Source of the DNA: Himantopus leucocephalus
Lineage: Eukaryota > Chordata > Aves > Charadriiformes > Recurvirostridae
Assembly: GCA_003993805.1 (NCBI GenBank)
Contig: RSEF01000001.1
Coordinates: 212,379,022-212,443,021, forward strand
Direction of reading: 5' to 3'
DNA length: 64,000 bases
Positions 12,240 through 22,564 of the stretch are shown piece after piece. Positions within the stretch are counted from its first letter, which is position 1, and each line of letters begins with the position of its first letter. The translations under genes were made by a program, and so were the position numbers. The notes beneath the pieces were generated by a model. That model searched no databases. It saw only the letters and a list, made by a program, of their open reading frames with translations, and was not told the origin of the DNA.

Positions 12240-12864
12240 CAGGGCCGGTTCAAACAAATCTGGGCCCACCTGGGCTCAGATACCATGGTGATGGGCACGG
12301 TATAAGAACCTGAATAGAATAGAATACAAAGCCATTTAATGGGGCCGTCAGCTACAATGCCTCGCAACCCCACACCCACCTCCCACCTGCACTGCCATGC
12401 TAGCCGGTGGGGAGGGAGGCATTCCAGTATGGAGAGGGTGCAGGGGTGGGGGAGAGAGCAAGGAAAGAGGTTTTATGTGAGACTAGAGCGGGGAATAAGC
12501 TGCAGCGTTTTCTAGATGAGATGCTCTTTTTCAGCCACATGTTATTGGGCTTCATGCAAGAAGTCACTGGGCAAGGTCTCTGGACTGCATTGCTGGAGGA
12601 CGTCTGGCCAGATGAAATAGACCTTTATGGCATTACAGTACTTAACTTCTGGGGCTCAGCCACAGACAGAGAAGACAGTTCTCCAGGCCTCCACCTATTA
12701 ACACCACTCTTGCCCTTGCTTATCACCACACGGTGCGTGTGGTGATGGTGATTTCTTCTTTCACTCATTAGCCAGACAGTAGCTTTCTACCTGCCCTGTG
12801 TTAGTCTGGGGCGAGGAGGGCTGGGGCTACTGCAGGTTTAGCAGCAGTGTCTGAACCGGCCCTA
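12240..12864. mobile_element. Non-autonomous hAT-like DNA transposon with TIRs and 8-bp TSD
   Basis: The left end reads cagggccggttcaaac and the right end gtctgaaccggcccta. They are inverted repeats of one another, matching at 14 of 16 bases. The flanks are accattct (12232-12239) and accactct (12865-12872), an 8-bp target duplication with one mismatch. An 8-bp duplication and a CAGGG...CCCTG-type end are features of the hAT superfamily. The 625-bp interior has no transposase frame. It contains a perfect 11-bp inverted repeat at 12722-12746. It lies in the intron between the 60-nt and 36-nt FAT3 tail exons. Confidence 0.78.
12722..12746. repeat. Perfect 11-bp inverted repeat inside the hAT-like element
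   Basis: The arms atcaccacacg and cgtgtggtgat are separated by gtg. The arms match perfectly and could form a tight hairpin. It sits near the right end of the transposon. Confidence 0.85.
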
Positions 12865-13734
12865 ACCACTCTTCTCCTTCTCCACTTCTCTTTTTTTCGT
12901 AAAGAGGATTTTGCCGTCTTTCAGTCAGTGTAATGACATTGCACCCGAGATGCGTCAGGTCCCTCCGAGCTGTGTGGTTTCAGGATCCAGGAGAACCTCA
13001 CTAATTTGCTGACTCGCAGAACCCCCGGCAGCTCCCTGGGGAAGGAGCCCTGTCCTCCCACGGCTCCACGGCAGCGATTCTGCCCACCGTGCACTGGGAA
13101 CTCCATTGCAGCTAACGATTCACCGCTTTCACCAGCTCTGCTGCAGCGCATGCAAGATTCATATGTCTCATACAACGAACTGGGAAGTGGGCAAAGCATT
13201 TTCAGCGACAGCCTCTTGAAATTGCTGCCAGACTGGCGTTTTCTGTCTTGTAAAGCACGATGGGGAGCCAATGTGTTTGCTTAAGCTTTCCTTTAGGAAG
13301 GCAAAGCCATTTACAGTGTCTGTGTTTTCTTTTCAGTCGTATTTTTTTATTTTTTGAGTGGGGCTTTCTTTTTGAGTTAACCTTGGCTAATTCATTTTAT
13401 TTGCTAGCCAGACAAATGGCACTCTTACACTTCAGGAGATCAGTAAATATACTATAGACAAATACTCAAGTGCCATCACTAGCTAGGAGTAAAAGTGTTT
13501 CTCAAAACAACCATGACACTGGCTCAAGGAAAAAATCAGTCGTTTCACAAAAAGAATTTACTTTATAATCTTTAAGCATTATTCAGATTGGATCACCTCA
13601 AGTCTGCAAAACCTGCCTTAAATTTGCTGAGGACAGATTAAATTTTGGGCTTGTGGATAACTTGAATTGATGTTGAGCTGATGTTTTCCCAAGGATACGA
13701 TAAATGTTGTATAAGTAAATAAAAGTAATGTTTA

Positions 13735-13910
13735 TCTTTGATACATCACATTTCCTCAGTGCTTTACAGAAGAGGAAAATAGTGATATTCCTGTTTTACA
13801 GGTAGGGAAACCAGTTCACTTGCAACATGATGTGCCCGAGGTTACCCAGGAGGTCAGTGGCAGAGCTGAGTGTTGGGTCCTTGGCCCCAGCTGCCGTGCT
13901 CTGTTCAATG
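13735..13910 (+). mobile_element. MIR SINE
   Basis: Several MIR core phrases occur in order on the plus strand: cctcagtgctttacagaag, attcctgttttacaggtag, then gtgcccgaggttacccagg, aggtcagtggcagagctgag and gttgggtcc. MIR is a tRNA-derived SINE amplified early in amniote history. The copy lies in the intron between the 60-nt and 36-nt FAT3 tail exons. Edges are approximate. Confidence 0.75.
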
Positions 13911-14475
13911 GGCACATCAACCCCAGGGGAAAGGCGGTGGCACGCAGGCTGCCTTGCTACGTGGCATCCACACAGTTGTGTCTACACATCTCCTGTTTGA
14001 CACTGTGTTACCTGGGAGAAACCAGCCACCTGCCTACCACCACTTTGCTCCTCTCCACGTGGTCCCGTTGGAGTGCACAGCCCAGCTTTACTGCAGCCTG
14101 GGATACCTGACAGCCCTCCTGTGTCTTCTTCTGTTTCCCAGCCTCTGCAGCCAGGACAATCTCAATTACTTGGCTCCATTATCAGCCTAATCTTATTCTC
14201 TCTGAAGGCAATGGGAATAAGCAAGCAAAACCATTGACTTGAACAGAAGGGGATGAAGGCCTTGGCACCTTTTCTGCCACCTCCAATCAGCCACAGCTCT
14301 TTTGTGGAACGTCACTCTGATGCTTTCATGTTTGCTAGTGAACATGCTGATCTGCAAATGCCCATCCCCTCCATGGGTTTGCTGGTCAGTGTAGATTAGT
14401 GAGGTTCTGCTGGAATGTTTCACAATGAAAACAGGAAGCATTGTTGCATAACAAGAAAGAAAAAAATGTAAATAC

Positions 14476-14535
14476 CTTCATTTTCTATAGTGTCAACTAC
14501 ATTGTTGACAAGCTGTATGACAGTCACTATGGAAG
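14476..14535 (-). CDS. FAT3: FAT3 exon: cytoplasmic tail, 60-nt symmetric exon
   Basis: This 60-nt, phase 1-1 exon encodes SIVTVIQLVNNVVDTIENE with split Ala and Val codons at its edges. The acceptor is cccctgcaag and the donor GAAG/gtattt. It adds a short hydrophobic, possibly helical segment to the tail. It is too short to be found by open-frame length. It is recognised because it fits phase and matches the FAT3 tail. Together with the next exon it makes 96 nt (32 codons). As I recall, 32 residues is the difference between two listed human FAT3 isoforms. Confidence 0.93.
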
Positions 14536-17500
14536 CTTGCAGGGGAGGGAAAGCAGAAAATAAAGGGAGGGGAAGGACAGCTTCAGGTTAGTATTTAAAA
14601 CACACATCATATGTTACCACAATAAATTGTCTCAAACAGACGGAAATGACATTGAAAAAAAAAAAGAAAGAAAGGCTGCCAACCAATGCATGATTTATGC
14701 AGTGGGTTGCAGGACATTTCATTTCAGATAATCCCATACATTTTCCAAGTGGTGATAAATTCCAAACCAACATTTCCAGAAAGGCATATGGGATGATGTG
14801 TATCACCTCATAAATTCAAGCAGACTGGCCAGCTGATTCAATTAACCAAAGCGGTATCTTGTCTACCTGACACTAATTTCTAATCCATTCTTGTTTAAAG
14901 GTCTCCAGAGACCATGCCATGTGCTCCAAGGGATCATTATCTTTTAGACCATCACACCATCTGAAACGGTGCTAAGCTTAATCTATTTCCTAAGAGGAAT
15001 GTTCTCCTTATTTACTATTTGTGCCGTGCTGTGTAATACCTCTGGGACGTTAAGCAGTACTGCTATAATTAGGAGGACACATCCAAGTGGGTTTGGTTCA
15101 AAATTTGATCTGTGTTTGACAGAATACTTCCACAAATGCTTTGTGTGTTCTCTGCAGGTGCAAAACATACTTTTCCCTTGAAATAAGTAATAAAGACTGT
15201 GTAATTGTTTAACAGGCCTACAATGTGTGGTTCTCTAGGTGATCTGCGTTTTGGACCAGCTAACACCCCTGCCTTTGGGGACCCCACCAAAACCAGAGGG
15301 AAAGCTCTGGTTCAGTGGGTACTGGATCTGTCCCTTTTCCTTTGTCTTTAATTATGAGAAAACTGATTGCTTTGGAGCAGGCTAAGGGGACCAGAAATAC
15401 TGGGCAAGACATACTTTTTTGTTTCACACAGCCAATAGACTTACAGGTCACAAGAAACATGTCAACAGTAATAGTGCCATTCAAATATATGTTGAATATT
15501 TTGACATCTTTATTAAATTTTGGGCATGGGATCAAGGATCTCATGCACTTCCCTTGGTCCTTGTGAAGGCTTGGCAAAAAGAGCCAAAGAAACTCTGTTC
15601 TATGTGTACGTTGAGCACGTCTATGCCATCAACAGCACTGGCAATTGTACAAGTGAGACTTGTATTGGCTAATGCACAATAAACATTATGGAAAAATAAG
15701 CGACTCTATGTAATTAGCTGCTGCATGGGTGGGAAAAGAGGTGCAGGGCAGCTGTAAACTGTAACAAGAGAACAACTGAGAGTGAGAAACGGAAGGTCAA
15801 AAATCAGGGCCAGCATAACCTTCATTGCAACCAAGGGTTGGCTCTACTGGGAGCTGAGCACAGCATGTTCACAGAAGGGAGGGAACTCCTACCCCAGGCA
15901 AGGCAATACTCAAACCCAGCATTGCTTGGGGGTAGAAAATTGGTGTCATCAACTGCAGTTCCTTGGGGCTTCCCAGCACGACTACCCATTGGTCTGCAGT
16001 GAAACAGGAATCTAAAAATACGCTTTTGTCATGTTTCCCCCCATTCAAAATAGCTTACCATGGAAACTTGTAACTTGCCTTTGGAGTGACTTCTCAAAAT
16101 ATTATTGCTGAGAGTGGGCAACTTTTTTTTTTTTTTTAAATTTGTGGCTAGTAAAAATTGTTTATATTTGATCACAAAAAATACTGCTTACTACTCTCAG
16201 GAAGGCTAGGGGAGCTGAGCAATTCAAATGCAGTACAAATAAGGTGGAAAAAATAAAAGTAGGCTCAGAATCACACCCGAAAAGAGAATGCACAGTGAGA
16301 CAACCCCTGTTCAATCCAGCAAGAGAAGGCTCCAGGCGCCATGGAGAGGGTGAGTGGAGGGCTGCCTGCACCTCATACAAACTGAACAGCACACGGCTGT
16401 TCACACCGTTGGCGGGATGCATCCCAGCGCTTCTCAGGTGCAATATGGGTTTCCCCACCTGGAAGCGATTTTCACAAGACAGGATTGGCGCAGTTCTTTG
16501 TACAGCAGGGTGACACAAGCCTGTCCCCGCTGCTAGCCACGTGAGCAGCCGGCGGCACTGCTCTCGGCTTTGGGGGAAGGAGTTTGGAGAAGGAGCAGCC
16601 TCTCCTCTCTCCCCAAAGAGCATGGATGCTGAACTGCATTTGTTGCAGTTTCACTGACAAACTTTCAACCTTTGCGGGGATGTGAAGGACAAAGAATTAA
16701 AATGACAGGAAGAGGAAGGATTTATGGCTTCAAGAGGGATATCCATTAGCCCCTATGTACACGTATATGAGCATGTACATGTTTACTTATGCCTATATTT
16801 ATGTTTTAAGCTCTTTCCCTGCGAACCCTCCCTGCTGCTGCTAGAAAACCAGAGCGTGCAGTCTTGCATTGACCTCTGCAAAACAACTGAGGTGATTTAA
16901 GTTTCTTCCCTAATTATCCCTGAAGATATGGATTTGTCTAGACCCTGAACTAGAATTGTTATCTCTAAAGGCCGTATTTTAAATACAGCTTTCACAAAAA
17001 ATGAGTGAGCACAGAAGGTCCAATCCTGCTTCAGTGGGGTACCGTGTCACTGATTTAAATGGCGCCAGGATCAGATGCTTGAAAAGCCTAATTAGAATTT
17101 GGGAGATACAAAAAGTAATCACCTACAATAAATGACCACCTGAATAATTATTCTAAAAGTAATTACAATATTAATATATATTATTAAAATAATCATAACT
17201 CTAATAATTATTCTAAAAAAACACTAAAGGTCTTTTTTTGGGGGTGCAGGAGCAGAAAAGCATTGAGAAGACTGACAAAAATACTCATGACACTTCAGCC
17301 ACAGCTGAACTAAAAGGAACTGCAAGTGCACTTCTCTTTAAGTACGTTTTCCAACATTTAGGATTACCTAGGGAAGAGCTGCATGACATGACTGAGGAAC
17401 TGAGTCTCCAGACAGTTCATTAACTGGCGGCTGAGGAAACTAAGTGCAATTTCTTTGTGCTAATCTTTTCCTGTGTATCTGAATGAGGCTTCCCTGACAT

Positions 17501-18203
17501 CCATCATCCCTCCCTGGCAGAAACATCTTGCCTTTTCTCAGACCCACCGCTCAACATACACGGGCCGTAGGAACAAAGGTTTGCTCTGACTTTGTAGGCC
17601 TCTTTTAAGCTGTGTATGGCTCTGCCCATGTCACCCACTGAGATAATGATGTAGGACATGAGAGTGGGCAACGGACATGTGCTGAGCAAGGATTCAATGG
17701 TGCTCTATTGTTCGCTGAGCTGTGATTGCCGGGGAGAGGCCAAGCCACCAGGCACTGGTTTATCTGCTCATTGCTGCTGCTGAGCACCAGCAGAGTTGTG
17801 TTGGGACCATGAGTGAGACCTGGCAAACGGCACACAAATTGCTTTTTAATTTGACTGATGAAACATGAAAGTCATCCTCTTCCAAGAGGCAAAATGACAG
17901 AATTTCTACAGTTTCACTTGCAACCTATGAGTCAACTTATATCTTGGCAACGTGACTCTGCTGTATTGCACCTCTAATTCACTGTAAAGCTTGGTACTGG
18001 TACAACAGCTCCAAGCATCAGGATTTTAATTATGTTCCTATAATTTAAGAAATGGACACAAAGTGAAGGTTTGAGCCCAGGACTTTACGACTTTGAGCAT
18101 CATTAAAGGGTTTTCTAGATATTGCCTAGATGTTTTAAATAATATTAGAAAGAGAGTTAAATAGCTTTGTCCCCAGCATAATAAAGATATAACCATTTCT
18201 TAC
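14536..18203 (-). other. FAT3: FAT3 intron between the 114-nt and 60-nt tail exons
   Basis: No exon or known transposon was seen in this 3.7-kb intron. It has a poly-T run near 16122-16137 and an AT-rich block at 17143-17220 in which aataattattctaaaa occurs twice. Confidence 0.75.
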
Positions 18204-18317
18204 CATTATCATCACCGGAATCAGACTGGAAGGAGCTGAGGGACTGTACTTCGGAGTTGCTGCCTTTATTACTTCCTGCAAAACAGGTCACTTCTTCAGC
18301 GTCATCAACCCCTTTAC
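18204..18317 (-). CDS. FAT3: FAT3 exon: cytoplasmic tail, 114-nt symmetric exon
   Basis: This 114-nt, phase 1-1 exon encodes [25 protein letters not shown] and [12 protein letters not shown] (fragment 1153-1189 plus split codons). The acceptor is gtcaatgaag behind a T-rich tract, and the donor is AATG/gtaaga. The piece is serine-rich and acidic, a typical regulatory tail segment. Because its length is a multiple of three and both ends are phase 1, it could be skipped cleanly. Whether it is skipped cannot be seen from sequence alone. Confidence 0.94.
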
Positions 18318-20461
18318 CTTCATTGACAGCAAAAACAAAGCAAAATGGTACTCTCTAGGTATGCACATTTGTCTATTTATACCACAGAGACATTAAATCC
18401 TGCCAACAAGTAGCCTTCTATTATTTTTGTCAGAATAAAGTTATTTTCTTCAGACAAAGGAAATGACCTATTGGTCACGAAGGCAGCTGACAGAAGACAC
18501 CTAGACTTTTGAAGTGTTTGACGCCCAAAGAGTCTTTCAAGTGGCTGACACCACTGTAATCAAGGAAGAAACATCTATATTCAGTATCGCCTTTTGAGAC
18601 GACATGTAATCTCAGTAGCAAAGAAAATGATTTAAAAAACGTGGTATAAATGTCTTATACAAAAGATTACAGTTACATTTATCTTTACTGTTCATTTCCT
18701 AATATGAGAGCCTCATTAAAGGCTCATTCAGTGCTCAATAAAGTTATTGTGCATCTTTTTATTCAAATCAGTGGCCCTTGGATCAGATTTTAATGGCTTC
18801 ACCACTGACATGTAATAGATTATGCTTCAATTTACATATTGCTTTTCATCAGGGACATTCAGTCTTGACAACTCTTATACAGTTTAGAAATGTAACTGCA
18901 GCCTATGGTATAAATTCTCATGTAATTAAACACACATGAATAAACACATTCAACTATACATTGTATGAGTGATAATAAGGAACACAAAAAGTTATCCTCC
19001 ACGGTAAGCACTGAGATAGATACCTGAGCTAATTACAAATGAACAAGCTCAGGTGCTGCAAACATGAAAGTACAGCTTTCCACCTGCTAGATGTAGATAT
19101 TTCTACCCAGCATGAGGCACCTCCATACAGCAAGGGCTGATTTGCTCCTGCTGAGAAGCAAGGTATGTAGTAGATGGAGCGAGTGCTGCACTAACAAAGC
19201 TGCGCTGCTTCCCACTCCCTGACAGCTGAGGTCCGCCTCCATGGCGTGGTCTCACACTGTGCAGAAATTCATACAGATACCACCAGTGTCTGGGGCAGAA
19301 ACACCCAACAGAGCATGTATGGGGGCTGGCATGCTGATGCTTTCAATTAGCAAAACTGTACTTAATGGTTAAACGGGTCAACCACAACACAACTGTGAAA
19401 TACAGCCCAAAGAAATGAAAATTAATTCCTGGCTTTCACTAGAAGAGCTTCACCAATGCACTGCCTTAGATGAAAATGAGCAGGTCGGGGCACAGGTATG
19501 AGGCAGTGCCAGATTCCTCTCTCTTTTCCTCAGTTCCTATTGCGTAAAACTACGGGAATATGAAAGTTCCTGGATCATGGAGTTTTATTTGACAGTTTTG
19601 GCGAAGGTAAGGTGTTGCAGTGGGGCTGAAGATCCATTAGGGAAAACTACTAAAAAGAGAAAACATCATAAAAAATCCGCAGATGCTAAAGCAAAATTCT
19701 CCCAGTCCATATGACATGTTCTGACTTGCAAGGATAGATAACGCAGGGCTGTAACTCTGTCCCAGCAAGCTGGTATTTCCTGCTGTAACAGAATATATGA
19801 AGTTTGCTGCATGTCCAGCAACTTGTTCAGGAATGGAGGGGGCACTGTTTTATCAGGTAAGAAACCATCAGAGCACAAACAGGGTAAGTGTGGGGATCAG
19901 AAATTTTGTGATCACTCTGATACTGAATGCAGATGGGAGTGCAATGGACTGAAAAGGTGATCCTGTAAGTAGTGCATGATTTTCTGCTTCATTTCATAAA
20001 TACTGGAAATAGAGAATATTAGTTCATTTGTCCCTGTTGAAAAACACTATTGCTTCTTGCAGAAGATTTAAATGTTTTTAACTCCCTCGGGAGACAAACT
20101 ACCCAAACCTAGCAGCATTTGTATTTGAGAATTCTGCCCCAAATTATTTTTCCCAATAGAAAGATGATTGCATTGTATCACTTGAAGAACTAATGCTCAG
20201 AGCACTTACTCATATGTGCTTTCTGAACAAGTGAAAGAAATGCGCTTAGTCATATTTAATGCATAGAAGTAGAGGTCTTGTACACCTAGTTTAATTATAA
20301 CCTTTCAAAATTAAACCAAATCACTTCTTGGAGAAATGTAACAATTGTAAGTGTATGAGGTTGGAGCATTAAGAGTACCTGCGCCACCATACCTGCTGCA
20401 CCCTGAAGGCAACCCTTACCTACGGCAGGGAAGAGCGAGACTAGCATGCAGCAGTACTTAC
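18318..20461 (-). other. FAT3: FAT3 intron after the transmembrane exon
   Basis: This 2.1-kb intron has no recognised exon, repeat or RNA gene. Confidence 0.75.
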
Positions 20462-21117
20462 TTTCCGTCCCAGCATCCCACGTGCTCTTCCTGATGGAGT
20501 CGCAGTCAGAGCGACAGGGAGACACAGCAGGCAAGTTTGGAGCTACGCTGCACACCACCACCCCCCGCCTGGCCGTCAATATTCGAGGGGACTCAGGATG
20601 AAATGTCGTCATCTCCTGGTGCTCCACACCAAGCCCATCCACTATCTTGTCCAGGTTATTCCTTGAGTCACTCTGGAAGCATGGGGTATAGGCCATTGGC
20701 CTCACTGGGACCTGTGGAGGCCCAACCTCTTGGTAGATATTTCTGGTGTCTCCGCTGTTCCTGATGTTCTTGAACTGGATGCCGTTGCTCTTGTTGAGCA
20801 GGGCAGCAGTGGCTGGATCCTGTACGAGTGTGATGTTGTTGCGGGAATAGTTCTTCCTGAATACTTTCTTACGAAAGATGATAAAAAGGATGATCAACAC
20901 AAATATGACAAACAGGACCACGGCTATTCCTATCAGCTCCTCCTTGCCGACATATGAATGTCCAGCTTGTATATTGGGAACCACCACGGGGCGAAGACCA
21001 CAGTATTGCCCCACATAGCCAGGGGTGCAGTTACACAGAAATGAACCAAATATGTTGACACAGGAGCCACCATTTTCACATTCCTCTCTTTCACACTCAT
21101 TGATGTCTTCTTCACAC
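20462..21117 (-). CDS. FAT3: FAT3 exon: EGF-like domain 4, transmembrane helix and proximal cytoplasmic tail
   Basis: This 656-nt exon (phase 2 in, phase 1 out) encodes fragment residues 934-1151. [13 protein letters not shown] to GQYC is a calcium-binding type EGF domain (DINEC signature). A short stalk, [17 protein letters not shown], is followed by a single membrane helix, [20 protein letters not shown], at residues 994-1013, and then the stop-transfer cluster RKKVFRK. The tail portion has [34 protein letters not shown] and [17 protein letters not shown]. The donor is GAAA/gtaagt. An unspliced continuation stays open for some codons past the donor but has no support as coding sequence. Confidence 0.96.
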
Positions 21118-22410
21118 CTTAAAAGAAGAAAAGGAGAGTATGGAGTTTGCAGAACACCTAGCAAACAACCCAGCTTGTACATGATGACTTATCTTCTCAA
21201 AGTGGTACGTTACAGTTAACACCTTGCTGGTGCTTGGCAAATTATCTTATTATCATATTATTTAATGACATTTAATTTTTTCTACAGCTATTCCGTGGGT
21301 TTTTAAGACAATATAATGGAAACATCAAGAAGGAAATAAGAGTTTAAAGCATCTGATAGGAAAAGGCTCCTTGACTCTAATGAGGCTCACTGAATGTAAT
21401 AGAGAATCTCAGCCTTTTTATGTTGTTTTTGGACCATCCCATGGGATTCAACACAAAATATTAGGAGGATTCAAGGAAAAAATAGTTGAGAAAAAATAGA
21501 GTAAAAAAGTCAGAGTACTTATTTAAGAGAAGAGGAGGATATACTGTGTAAAATTATTTAGGGCTGGAGTTAAAATAAGCAAATATTAAAGAAGCGGGAG
21601 GAACCTTAAAGAGAGAGGAGAACTGGAAAGAAGAGATGATTAAAAAAAAGTCAGAACAAAAAGTACAAACAGTACACAAATTATATTAGAAAAAAGCATG
21701 TTGATGGGAAGGTCAAGGGATTTTCTGTTTCTACACCAGCTACGTGATCAAGGCTGGGATTTTAAAAAATCACAAAATCACAGAATGGTAGAGGTTGGAA
21801 GGGATCTCTGGAGATCACGTAGTCCAACCCGTCTGCCGAAGCAGGGTCACCTACAGCAGGTTGCACAGGAGCGTGTCCAGGCGGGTTTTGAGTATCTCCG
21901 GAGACGGAGACTCCACAGCCTCTCTGGGCAGCCTGTGCCAGTGCTCTGCCACCCTCAGAGTAGTTTTTCCTCATGTTCAGATGGAATTTCCTGTGTTCCA
22001 GTTTGTGCCCATTAAAATGAATGCAATAAATCTGGCTGTTATGTCAGGGCTAAGGTGACTAAATAATTGATTAATTTTCAAAAAAAAAAAATTACATAGC
22101 AGCTTACACAGACTTTATGGGATTGCTCAAAAAGCCTCTAACACTTGGGTGTGTGCATCTCAGTGAAAACTGTCTGGAGATAACATCCTGAAACAATAAT
22201 TTAGGACGCCAAGTTCAGAAAAGCATTTCTGAACATGCAAGCCTCATGCATTTCTCAGCTGTCATTAGCTTAGACTTCAAATAAGCACTAAGTTTTGGGG
22301 GGTTTTTTTGCTAGGTGAATCATAGCTTTTGGGTACAAAATGCCTGATCAAAAAGCCCACCACCAGTGAATTGAAAAGCTCCCATGGCCCACCTGGAGAA
22401 GGTCACTTAC
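21118..22410 (-). other. FAT3: FAT3 intron between the EGF 3 and EGF 4 exons
   Basis: This 1.3-kb intron contains the well-preserved CR1 3' end at 21767-22013. Nothing else was recognised. Confidence 0.85.
21767..22013 (-). mobile_element. CR1 LINE 3' end (avian type)
   Basis: Starting from an aatcacaaaatcacagaatgg terminal repeat, the plus strand continues with gaggttggaagggatctctgg, gtccaacc, then gagactccacagcctctctg, ttttcctcatgttcagatgg and ttccagtttgtgccca. This is the classic antisense read of the 3' terminus of a bird CR1. It is 5'-truncated at about 247 bp and moderately diverged. It lies in the intron between the EGF 3 and EGF 4 exons, in the same orientation as the gene. Confidence 0.92.
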
Positions 22411-22564
22411 GTTACTCCCGTCAGGCCATTTTTGCAGTTACAGATGAAAGCGTTGCCGATGGGATCGCACGAGCCTCCGTTCCGGCAGGGATTTGGGAAG
22501 CAGGCTGTGATCTCTGACTCACAATTCCTTCCCGTAAACTGGGAGAGGCAATTGCACTGGTAGC
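22411..22564 (-). CDS. FAT3: FAT3 exon: end of EGF-like domain 2 and EGF-like domain 3
   Basis: This 154-nt exon (phase 1 in, phase 2 out) encodes fragment residues 883-932. [16 protein letters not shown] finishes EGF 2. [19 protein letters not shown] to [10 protein letters not shown] makes up EGF 3, except for its last cysteine. The acceptor is cacctcccag and the donor GTAAC/gtaagt. It is separated from the laminin-G exon by 9.45 kb, the longest complete intron in the window. No open frame over it reaches a length that would flag it, so it was found by reading for EGF cysteine spacing. Confidence 0.95.

Larger units (their letters stand above)
11840..14475 (-). other. FAT3: FAT3 intron with hAT-like element and MIR
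   Basis: This 2.6-kb intron separates the 60-nt and 36-nt tail exons. It holds the hAT-like transposon (12240-12864) and the MIR (13735-13910). It also has a palindromic TGCATGCA at 11923-11930, 84 nt upstream of the microexon, and a GCAUG at 14343-14347, about 130 nt after the 60-nt exon. Confidence 0.85.

Noticed and set aside
12407..12745. 112-codon plus-strand open frame inside the hAT-like element
   Set aside because: It shows no transposase motif (no DDE-type or dimerisation region recognised), and the element is too short to be autonomous.
20295..20461. Open frame continuing past the transmembrane exon's donor
   Set aside because: The donor GAAA/gtaagt is near perfect and the frame resumes in phase at 18317. 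The read-through codons do not resemble FAT3.
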